From positions 1 through 6,780 of the forward strand of contig SHZG01000127.1 in the NCBI GenBank assembly GCA_009692395.1: 6,780 nucleotides of DNA, given 5' to 3'. The notes under the pieces are model-generated. The model worked only from the letters and a program-made list of their open reading frames with translations, searched no databases and was not told the origin of the DNA. A program made the position numbers and the translations under genes. Position 1 is the first letter of the stretch, and each line of letters opens with the position of its first letter. The stretch comes from Methylococcales bacterium. Lineage in GTDB: Bacteria > Pseudomonadota > Gammaproteobacteria > Methylococcales > Methylomonadaceae. Positions 1-5,442 of the stretch are shown here, piece after piece.

Positions 1-146
1 CGGTATCGGTAGCTCAGCATAAAGGTTTTTGTCATGCACAACGGGTTTCGACAACGGTAACGTGGCTCTCCCGTTGCATTGCGTCCTGACTTGCCAATCT
101 GGTTACTTTTACAGAATGGACAGGTGATTTCTTGGTAGCAGCTCAT
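1..146 (-). CDS. insA: IS1-family transposase InsA, N-terminal part
   Basis: The minus-strand frame from ATG at 146 begins MSCYQEITCPFCKSNQIG and continues through SGRNATGEPRYRCRN to TFMLSYRYR at the window edge (48 codons seen). This is the N-terminal zinc-finger pattern of IS1 InsA: C9-x2-C12 and C32-x4-C37, with the typical G-[KR]-[ST]-G-R...RYRC block between them. In IS1, InsA binds the terminal repeats and acts as repressor, and a programmed frameshift joins it to InsB to give the transposase. That junction is off the window, so intactness cannot be judged. No strong Shine-Dalgarno is visible before the ATG; the nearest purine-rich stretch is GAGTGTGG. The frame is too short to appear in ordinary ORF listings. 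Family call is fairly sure; IS1-like relatives are the alternative. Confidence 0.75.
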   Translation of the reverse strand, partial: MSCYQEITCPFCKSNQIGKSGRNATGEPRYRCRNPLCMTKTFMLSYRY

Positions 147-190
147 AAGCCACACTCGCAAACTGTTCTGATGGTGTGGCGCAGCTTGCC
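1..190 (-). mobile_element. IS1-family insertion sequence, left end (partial)
   Basis: The element is recognised from the insA start it carries. Its outer edge is placed near 190 because the minus strand there reads GGCAAGCTGCGCCACACC. This resembles the left terminal repeat of IS1 (GGTGATGCTGCCAAC...), with shared GG, GCTGC and CCA blocks. That gives a leader of 44 nt before the insA start, close to the 55 nt in IS1. The other end and the target-site duplication lie outside the window, so the boundary is inference, while the family assignment rests on the protein. Confidence 0.6.
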
Positions 191-200
191 AAGCTCAGAA
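149..200. repeat. Overlapping inverted repeats in the IS1-type leader
   Basis: Three inverted repeats interlock. GCCACAC (149-155) pairs with GTGTGGC (174-180), TTCTGA (166-171) pairs with TCAGAA (195-200), and GCTTG/CAAGC forms an 11-nt palindrome at 184-194. The first and second pairs are mutually exclusive because their arms interleave. They sit across the presumed terminal repeat and the leader of insA. They could be transposase-binding geometry or an mRNA hairpin limiting translation; neither role is shown by the sequence. Confidence 0.5.
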
Positions 201-282
201 AGCATAGGATTGATACCAGCAATTTCTTTAACAGATAATGCTGGTTTCTATTATTCAAAAGCGATTGCACTGCTGTCAATAA

Positions 283-813
283 TTACGCGTAACGTTCAAT
301 CATTTTGCCTGCTTGTTCGGCAAATTGTTCTAAATTACCTTTTTTCACTTTATCGACAGGAATAACCAGCGCAGTCGTTAAGCTGATGTAAATATAGACA
401 TAACGTTTGCCATATTCGACGCGCACTAATTCTTCCCATGCCATTTTATGTTTACCGCTGGGTGAGTTTTCAATTAAATATTTAGAATTTTCAGGGTCGA
501 TACTGAGTGTGTAAGTACCAAACATATTGTTTTTTTCTTTGCTGGTGTAGTTGTTAAGAATTTGGCGGCGCAAATCTAACATCATGATTCTTGGTGATAA
601 TACTGCCCATAACACGGCAATAACAATAATATAAGCCGATGAGTTCATATCGCCGTAATAGAAGTAATAAAAAGATCCTATCAAGCCCATGATACCAGGG
701 ACTATCCAGCGGTTTTTTCTGATGTTGGCTTGTATATCTTTATTTCGCATGAATTGTATTTCATTGAAATGGATTAAATCTTCTTCTTGGAATTCGTATT
801 CAATTTCAAACAT
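283..813 (-). CDS. YcxB-like membrane protein
   Basis: The 176-residue protein starts MFEIEYEFQEEDLIHFNEIQ. It has an acidic cytosolic N-terminus (1-30), two hydrophobic helices at about 35-53 and 58-74, then a soluble C-terminal half ending YIYISLTTALVIPVDKV...IERYA. This architecture, and especially the C-terminal '...YIYIS...ALVIPVDKV' strand pattern, matches the YcxB-like family, whose biochemical function is unknown. ATG at 813 is chosen over the longer open frame to 915, because the extra 34 codons run straight through a palindromic intergenic repeat and have no counterpart in the family. A modest GAGAG lies about 8 nt upstream of the chosen ATG. The gene is separated from ndh by the repeat, so it probably has its own transcript. 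No clear terminator follows it; positions 191-282 show nothing else. Confidence 0.75.
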   Translation of the reverse strand: MFEIEYEFQEEDLIHFNEIQFMRNKDIQANIRKNRWIVPGIMGLIGSFYYFYYGDMNSSAYIIVIAVLWAVLSPRIMMLDLRRQILNNYTSKEKNNMFGTYTLSIDPENSKYLIENSPSGKHKMAWEELVRVEYGKRYVYIYISLTTALVIPVDKVKKGNLEQFAEQAGKMIERYA

Positions 814-827
814 GATAGTTTCTCTCG

Positions 828-848
828 TTCCCACGCGCCGCGTGGGAA
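828..848. repeat. 21-nt palindrome, copy 1
   Basis: Perfect 10-bp arms TTCCCACGCG/CGCGTGGGAA surround a single central C. The copy lies only 14 bp upstream of the ycxB-like start codon, so transcripts entering from the right would carry the hairpin in that gene's leader. Confidence 0.8.
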
Positions 849-908
849 TGCCGTTAAGACCGCGCTGGCGGTCTGTGTGAAAATATGGCGCGGCGCACCC
901 TAACTGTA

Positions 909-929
909 TTCCCACGCCGCGCGTGGGAA
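909..929. repeat. 21-nt palindrome, copy 2
   Basis: Nine-bp arms TTCCCACGC/GCGTGGGAA enclose a central CGC. It differs from copy 1 only in the centre. It ends 10 bp from the ndh stop codon, so on the minus strand it forms a hairpin right behind ndh. It could act as a transcript-stabilising or attenuating 3' structure, but no U-tract follows. Confidence 0.8.
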
Positions 930-939
930 CAAGAATGAC

Positions 940-2235
940 TTAGTGCATTTTAATTTTTTGATAAACGCTGCGTCGAAACGCATTAGATAAGGTTAACATA
1001 GCGGTTCTGAAATAACCGTGTATCGCTATTTGGTGCATTTTATATAAGGATAGATACACTATTTTGGCAATAAAACCGCCAATACTGACTGTTCCCATTA
1101 GGCTGCCCATCAAGTTACCAACGGTGGTGTATTTACCTAAGGACACTAACGAGCCGTAATCACGATAAGTGAATTTAACTAACTGCCCGCCTTTTAAGCG
1201 ATTAACAATAGACTTAGCCAGCGTAGAGGCTTGTTGATGCGCTGATTGCGCACGCGGTGGCACATTACCATTATGCCCTTCCCAAACACACGCAGCACAA
1301 TCACCCATTGCAAAAATATTATCGTCGCTAGTTTTTAGGGTGTTATCAACCACTAACTGATTGATATGATTGGTGTCTAAACCATCCAACTCTTTCAGCC
1401 AATCAGGGGCTTTAATGCCTGCTGCCCAGACTTTAATATCGGCTTCGAGAAATTCACCGTCATGCGTGGTAATACCTTCGCGAGTAATTTCAGTCACGCG
1501 CCGTCCCATACGCAAATCAACGCCTAAACTGACTAATTGCTGTTGCGTTGCGGTGGCTAATTTTATCGGTAACGCGGGTAATAATTGCGTGGCGGCTTCA
1601 ATAATGGTGAGTTTCACATTACTGGTTTCATTCAAACCATACATAGTTAAGACAGTGGTGACTTCGTGCAGTTGCGCGGCTAATTCAACCCCTGTTGCAC
1701 CCGCGCCAATAATGGCGATAGAAAGCGGTTTAACTGTCGCACTGTCTTTGCCAATATAATTTTTAATGTAAGATTCAAACAAATGTTTTTGAAATTTAAA
1801 GGCTTGCGAGGTGGTATCAAGAAACAAACAGTGTTCTGCTACGCCTTTAATGTTAAAGGTATTACTGACACTACCCACTGCCATCACTAAGGTGTCATAG
1901 CTAAACGTACGCTGAGGAATGAGTTCTTCGCCATTATCATTAAGTGTTGGGCTAACCGTGACTTCTTTTTTAGCACGGTTCAAGCCTTCCATTTTGCCTA
2001 AACGAAACCGAAAATGACTACGGTAGGCTTGTGCTAAATACTCAACTTGTTCTGATTCATCCAGCGTACCCGCGGCTACTTCATGTAACAACGGCTTCCA
2101 GATATGGGTTGCCGTCGCATTAATCAGGGTAATATCCGCTAGACCTTGTTTACCTAATTTACGGCCTAAACTGGTCGCTAGCTCTAAACCTGCCGCACCA
2201 CCGCCTACAATTACTATGTTATGTTTTTCTGCCAT
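940..2235 (-). CDS. ndh: Type II NADH:quinone oxidoreductase (NDH-2)
   Basis: This single-subunit, FAD-containing dehydrogenase passes electrons from NADH to the quinone pool at the inner face of the cytoplasmic membrane, without pumping protons. The 431 residues compare with 434 in E. coli Ndh. Visible motifs are the FAD dinucleotide-binding IVIVGGGAAGLELA (7-20), the conserved WKPLLHEVAAG (46-56), the second (NADH) dinucleotide motif IAIIGAGATGVELAAQL (173-189), VWAAGIKAPDWL (269-280), the FAD-contacting IFAMGDCA (307-314) and the quinone-site PPRAQSAHQQ (326-335). The C-terminal part SLYKMHQIAIHGYFRT (396-411) and the last residues KMH match the amphipathic membrane-binding end of E. coli Ndh. 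ATG at 2235 is chosen for its strong AGGAG; an upstream in-frame ATG at 2277 would add 14 non-conserved residues. It is the last gene after the PP-loop and glycosyltransferase genes, with 41 bp between the ancestral glycosyltransferase stop and this start. It appears intact. Confidence 0.96.
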   Translation of the reverse strand: MAEKHNIVIVGGGAAGLELATSLGRKLGKQGLADITLINATATHIWKPLLHEVAAGTLDESEQVEYLAQAYRSHFRFRLGKMEGLNRAKKEVTVSPTLNDNGEELIPQRTFSYDTLVMAVGSVSNTFNIKGVAEHCLFLDTTSQAFKFQKHLFESYIKNYIGKDSATVKPLSIAIIGAGATGVELAAQLHEVTTVLTMYGLNETSNVKLTIIEAATQLLPALPIKLATATQQQLVSLGVDLRMGRRVTEITREGITTHDGEFLEADIKVWAAGIKAPDWLKELDGLDTNHINQLVVDNTLKTSDDNIFAMGDCAACVWEGHNGNVPPRAQSAHQQASTLAKSIVNRLKGGQLVKFTYRDYGSLVSLGKYTTVGNLMGSLMGTVSIGGFIAKIVYLSLYKMHQIAIHGYFRTAMLTLSNAFRRSVYQKIKMH

Positions 2236-2240
2236 GACTT

Positions 2241-2245
2241 CTCCT
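2241..2245 (-). promoter_or_regulatory. Ribosome binding site of ndh
   Basis: The minus strand reads AGGAG-AAGTC-ATG, a consensus Shine-Dalgarno with 5 nt spacing. It fixes the ndh start at 2235 rather than at the upstream in-frame ATG. Confidence 0.8.
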
Positions 2246-2276
2246 GCCTCAATAAATGTATTTATGGTCGATAGCA

Positions 2277-3538
2277 TTATAACGAATCAACACTTGTCCA
2301 CGTTAATTTTAATAAACTGTCCACCCACGCTAATTGACGCGGTAAACAAACAGTTTTTAAATCATAAGTGGCTTGTGCAAATGCCCGCGCTTGTCGCCCA
2401 AATTCAGCCCGTTGTTCAGGTTGATCCAATCATTCGCACACTGCGTCGCTGATTGCTGTGGTATCAAAAAATTCACCAGCCGCCCCGATTTATTATCAAT
2501 AATCGCTTCATGTAAGGGAGCGGTATCACTAGCAACAATACAGCAACCCACACTCATGGCTTCTAGTAAACTCCAGCTTAAACAAAAAGGATAGGTTAGA
2601 TAGATATGCACGCGTGACAATTGCAGCAAGGTAATGAAATGGTCATAAGAGGTACGCCCGACAAAATACACGCGACTCATGTCTAATTGGTCGATAACTT
2701 CATTTAAAAAAATATCTTTCCATGTTTTCCCTTGCGGCGGTTGCGCTCCGTAACTGACGGTATCATCACCGACAAGGACTACCTTTGCATTAGGACGGCG
2801 GCGCAAAATTTCAGGTAACGCCCGCATAAAAATATGGTAGCCGCGATAGGGTTCTAAACTGCGACTCACAAAGGTAATGACTTCATCATCACGCGTCAGT
2901 GAAAAGCTACCGTTTACACTGTTAACCGCGAGACTAGCAGCGGCATTCGGCGCAATAACATCAGTATCAATACCCTCGTGGATTACAGTGATTTTGTCAC
3001 GAAACGGCGGCGGGAAGGTACTGGCTTGCCAATGGGTAGGGGAAATTCCCGCATCGGCGATTTCAAAATGCAACAAATTGTTGATGTTTTTTAAGCGTAA
3101 ACGGCAATGATCGCTGGGGTCTTGGTCGGAAAATTCTGGATCAAAACCCATGTCTGTGCCTTGAACATGGTAATAAAACTCGCAGTAAACCGCTAATTTT
3201 GTATCTGGCCAGACATCTTTTAAAAATAAACTTTCTCCCCAGCCATGATGCGTAATAATCAAATCGGGCGTAAAACCTGAATCACGCAACGCGCTCGCTG
3301 CATGAAATACTGCTTCGCCACGAATGGCTTTGGGTTCAATATCACTAACCCACGGATGGACGTTAGGTGTAGAACCACGCACGGCTTGATAGCGGATTAC
3401 TCGCACCCCTTGCCATTGTTCTGGCACGTCTTTTCGCATGGTTAGTGCGACGATTTCATAATCAGGATTAGCCGCTAAAGCAGGCGCGAGGTGTTTAAAC
3501 TGTGCAGGGAAATTTTGATGAACAAATAGAATTCGCAT
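2277..3538 (-). pseudogene. Glycosyltransferase family 4-type, C-terminus frameshifted and interrupted
   Basis: The N-terminal part MRILFVHQNFPAQFKHLAPA is typical of a GT-B glycosyltransferase group that transfers sugars from nucleotide donors, often for cell-surface polysaccharides. The HHGWGE segment (97-102), IHEGID linker (186-191), SRSLEPYRGYHIF (225-237) and YPFCLSWSLLEAM (316-328) support this. The open frame gives 393 residues and stops at 2357, but homology leaves that frame after LVNF (about residue 357). Adding one base at the T6 run (2466-2471 forward) restores a DTTAISDAVCE...LDQPEQRAEFGRQARAF...LPRQLAWVDSLL tail ending at 2277. That frame contains a TGA at 2430-2432 where a residue such as Trp is expected. 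Two lesions therefore separate it from a roughly 420-residue ancestor. The catalytic region is spared, so a truncated product could be active, or the read could contain errors. The start codon abuts the preceding gene's stop (TAAATG). Confidence 0.8.
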
Positions 3539-4582
3539 TTAAATATACCATTCCTGTGGCAAATCATCGCTAGTCAAGGGGGCAACTTGAATAACACGTT
3601 CTGAGCCATCTGGTTGAGTAACAGTCATATCAACTTGCTCGGCATCACGCCCTTGACCAAAACGGGCAACAATTCGCGCGGCTAAATACACATCTTCCGC
3701 GCTCAATTCACCATCAATTAACACCAAAGGGCCGGGATGACTTGCGCAATTCATACTGACGAATTGTTTTTTATAACCTTGCAAGAATCGTCCTTCGCCT
3801 TCTTCACGCGCAACAATGAGTTTGAAATGCGGCGCAGGGCGAATGTGTCTGCCCACTTTTAATAGCATGACATCATCGAGTTCGTAATCTTTATGACCTT
3901 GTGCTTGCCATAAATCAACCAATTTAGCGGAATAATTTTTGTCGGTTAGGAAGCAACAACCGCCTGCTGGTTGGGCATAGTCATCAATGCCCCATTGTTC
4001 AGCCAGTGCCATTTGGGGCTTGCGTGAACGCCCTGTAATGTCATACAGTTTTTCTCTATCAACCCAGCCTTCCAGTTCTGGCAAGGTAGCAGGTAGATTT
4101 TTCGCACATAACGGCCGCAGTAATAAATCATCCGCGCCTGATTGTTTGGCAACAATGGGCATGGTGGCTTTACGTTGTGACATTGGACGTTGACCGATGA
4201 CTTCACCCGTGATGATAAAGTCAAAATCGTTTTCAACTATCCACTGTTTGGCTTTGTTGACCATGAAAATTTTGCAATCTAAACACGGGTTCAAATGCTG
4301 ACCGTAGCCATGTTTGGGATTAATCAGGACGTTTTTATATTCTTCGATAACATCGACAATATGCAGCTTGATACCCAGTTGTTCTGCAACCCACAGGGAG
4401 TTGTTGCGTTTAACTTTGGCTTTGTCTTTGGCGCGGATGGCGTGGGTGTGACCTTCGACACAGAATCCTGTGAAAAAATTAATACCTTCGACGTGAACGC
4501 CTTGTTCGAGGATGGTTTTCGCCGCTAACATGGAATCTAATCCACCTGAAATTAGGGCGACTGCTTTTCGTTGCTTGCTCAT
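3539..4582 (-). CDS. PP-loop ATPase with C-terminal NFACT-R-like region, probable RNA thiolation enzyme
   Basis: The N-terminal half is an adenylating PP-loop (N-type ATP pyrophosphatase) domain: SGGLDS at 12-17, then NPCLDCK (98-104) with a Cys pair at 100 and 103, ITGEVIGQRPMSQ (124-136), and GGCC at 207-210. In the ThiI/MnmA/TtuA group such enzymes adenylate a tRNA base and replace oxygen by sulfur using cysteines. C100 and C209/C210 fall where MnmA has its two catalytic cysteines (NPC and a later Cys). The C-terminal half, LKVGRHIRPAPHFKLIVARE (241-260) through GPLVLID, resembles the NFACT-R RNA-binding domain, a known fusion partner of ThiI-like PP-loops. It is not MnmA or ThiI proper: it lacks THUMP and rhodanese domains and has this extra module. 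The exact RNA target is unknown. The 347-residue gene is the first of the transcription unit, and its stop is directly followed by the glycosyltransferase ATG. No clear Shine-Dalgarno precedes its ATG. Confidence 0.85.
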   Translation of the reverse strand: MSKQRKAVALISGGLDSMLAAKTILEQGVHVEGINFFTGFCVEGHTHAIRAKDKAKVKRNNSLWVAEQLGIKLHIVDVIEEYKNVLINPKHGYGQHLNPCLDCKIFMVNKAKQWIVENDFDFIITGEVIGQRPMSQRKATMPIVAKQSGADDLLLRPLCAKNLPATLPELEGWVDREKLYDITGRSRKPQMALAEQWGIDDYAQPAGGCCFLTDKNYSAKLVDLWQAQGHKDYELDDVMLLKVGRHIRPAPHFKLIVAREEGEGRFLQGYKKQFVSMNCASHPGPLVLIDGELSAEDVYLAARIVARFGQGRDAEQVDMTVTQPDGSERVIQVAPLTSDDLPQEWYI

Positions 4583-4611
4583 GATTATTTTGGCGTCAAA
4601 AAAATGTGAGC

Positions 4612-4617
4612 ATTATA
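4612..4617 (-). promoter_or_regulatory. Candidate sigma-70 -10 box for the PP-loop gene
   Basis: A perfect TATAAT on the minus strand lies 29 nt before the PP-loop start codon, in the only non-coding gap between the two transcription units. This gives an expected leader of about 22 nt. No convincing -35 hexamer is found at 16-18 nt spacing, so the promoter may be weak or activator-dependent. Confidence 0.5.
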
Positions 4618-4633
4618 ACGGAGTATGCAGAAC

Positions 4634-4667
4634 AGACCCGTGCCGTTTTTAAAAACCTCGCAGGTCT
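4634..4667 (-). terminator. Palindromic cluster behind the CBS gene, possible terminator
   Basis: On the minus strand the small hairpin ACCT-GCG-AGGT is followed by a T run (AGGTTTTT). It sits 18 nt after the CBS-gene stop. The same segment contains the perfect 12-bp palindrome GTTTTTAAAAAC (4645-4656) and an outer AGACC/GGTCT repeat (4634-4638 with 4663-4667). The 4-bp stem is short for an intrinsic terminator. The nested palindromes could equally be part of a dispersed repeat. Confidence 0.4.
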
Positions 4668-4682
4668 ATGGCATGGATAGAA

Positions 4683-5087
4683 TCAGCAAATTTTATACAA
4701 GCCATCTAGTACCAAAGAATTAGGACTCACCATGCCGATGACTTTTCCATGTTCGACCACAGGGGCGCGCACCAGATTATAGGTCGCAAACAACCGTGAA
4801 CAGTAACGTATATCCATCTCAGGACGCACTTGAATCAAAGGACAAGTCATGATTTCATAGACGTTGACTCTATCGGGTGCGCGGTCTTTTGCCAGTACCT
4901 GTCGCGCTATATCGCCAGAGGTAATCATGCCATATTCGTCATCATCATGACGCTTGTTGACTATCAATACCGATGTGCCTGCCGCTTTCATTTCTTTTAA
5001 GGCATCACTGATAGTGGCGGTTGCTTCTATACGCGAAAATGATGATTTCATCACGTCTTTAACACGAATAATTTTTGGCTCATTCAT
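4683..5087 (-). CDS. Two-CBS-domain protein
   Basis: The protein has 134 residues and consists of little more than a Bateman pair of CBS domains. The first spans about 8-66 (VKDVMKSS..., ending YGMITSGDIAR, 52-61). The second spans about 75-132 (VYEIMTCPLIQV..., ending GKVIGMVSPNSLV). The DVM/EIM starts and G-M-[IV]-[ST] strand motifs are diagnostic. Such pairs commonly bind adenine nucleotides (AMP, ATP, SAM or c-di-AMP) in the cleft between domains and act as sensors on transporters, channels or enzymes. No catalytic or membrane domain is attached. Its ATG overlaps the stop of the PII-like gene (ATGA, 5084-5087), so the two are likely translationally coupled. It probably serves the same DUF1538 membrane protein. 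Ligand and partner are inference; the domain call is firm. Confidence 0.9.
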   Translation of the reverse strand: MNEPKIIRVKDVMKSSFSRIEATATISDALKEMKAAGTSVLIVNKRHDDDEYGMITSGDIARQVLAKDRAPDRVNVYEIMTCPLIQVRPEMDIRYCSRLFATYNLVRAPVVEHGKVIGMVSPNSLVLDGLYKIC

Positions 5088-5434
5088 AATTCATTGACCA
5101 ATTCTTGAGTTAATTTCTCTACTTGTTGTGTGATACCAATGACATCTTCAACATCAATTTTGAAAGCAATCCCTGCACCTTCTTTACTATCAAGTTCACC
5201 TGCCTTGGCGATTTTTTCTAAAATATGACGACTTAAGCGTTCTTCAACTAAAAACAGTAATACATCTCGCGGTGTATCGAGGGTTAAGCCAAAGAAAGTT
5301 TTCGATTGTTTCATGCCTTCGCCTCGCGCATGATTAATCACCGTTGCACCTTTCGCGCCGCTTTCACGCGCCGCATCCAGTACCAAATCGGTTTTGTCGT
5401 CTTCGACAAAGGCAATAATTAATTTAAAGTGCAT
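5084..5434 (-). CDS. PII-like signalling protein
   Basis: The 116-residue protein MHFKLIIAFVEDDKTDLVLDAARESGAKGATVINHARGEG... has the PII ferredoxin-like pattern: first strand, amphipathic helix, GATVI strand, then a loop at about 38-54 where PII has its T-loop. The helix VEERLSRHILEKIAKAG follows, and GAGIAFKIDVEDVIGI (86-101) corresponds to the PII B-loop and last strand. There is no tyrosine anywhere in the protein, so GlnD-type uridylylation of a T-loop Tyr is impossible. It is a PII-like paralogue rather than GlnB/GlnK. PII trimers bind ATP/ADP and regulate partners, often membrane transporters. ATG at 5434 is preferred, preceded by GAGTG; the frame can be extended to a TTG at 5446 without a ribosome site. 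It lies 8 nt after the DUF1538 stop and overlaps the CBS gene, which suggests a shared role. Confidence 0.85.
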   Translation of the reverse strand: MHFKLIIAFVEDDKTDLVLDAARESGAKGATVINHARGEGMKQSKTFFGLTLDTPRDVLLFLVEERLSRHILEKIAKAGELDSKEGAGIAFKIDVEDVIGITQQVEKLTQELVNEL

Positions 5435-5442
5435 AATTTCAC

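Larger units (their letters stand above)
828..929. repeat. Composite palindromic intergenic repeat (REP/BIME-like)
   Basis: Two nearly identical 21-nt palindromes (828-848 and 909-929) share the arms TTCCCACGC/GCGTGGGAA and bracket about 60 bp. That interval contains a further hairpin, GACCGC-GCTG-GCGGTC (858-873), and a GC-rich stretch whose minus strand reads TAGGGTGCGCCGCGCC. The base composition differs sharply from the AT-rich flanks. Paired palindromes between genes are the hallmark of REP/BIME elements, which are mobilised by RAYT (Y1-type REP-associated) transposases. No RAYT gene is present here, so the unit would be non-autonomous. Confidence 0.75.

Noticed and set aside
132..365. 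Plus-strand open frame of 77 codons across the IS1-type leader and the ycxB-like 3' end
   Set aside because: It overlaps insA and the ycxB-like gene antisense, has no family resemblance and no ribosome site.
814..915. Longer N-terminus for the ycxB-like protein
   Set aside because: The extra 34 codons are translated palindromic repeat; the protein's own family pattern begins at MFEIEY.
1370..1759. Plus-strand frame of 129 codons inside ndh
   Set aside because: It is antisense to a well-conserved, intact NDH-2 gene and shows no recognisable domain.
2236..2277. Upstream ATG for ndh at 2277
   Set aside because: The 14 added residues are not in Ndh proteins, and a strong AGGAG marks the ATG at 2235.
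3946..4236. Minus-strand 96-codon frame inside the PP-loop gene
   Set aside because: It is an alternative frame of an intact, motif-bearing coding sequence.
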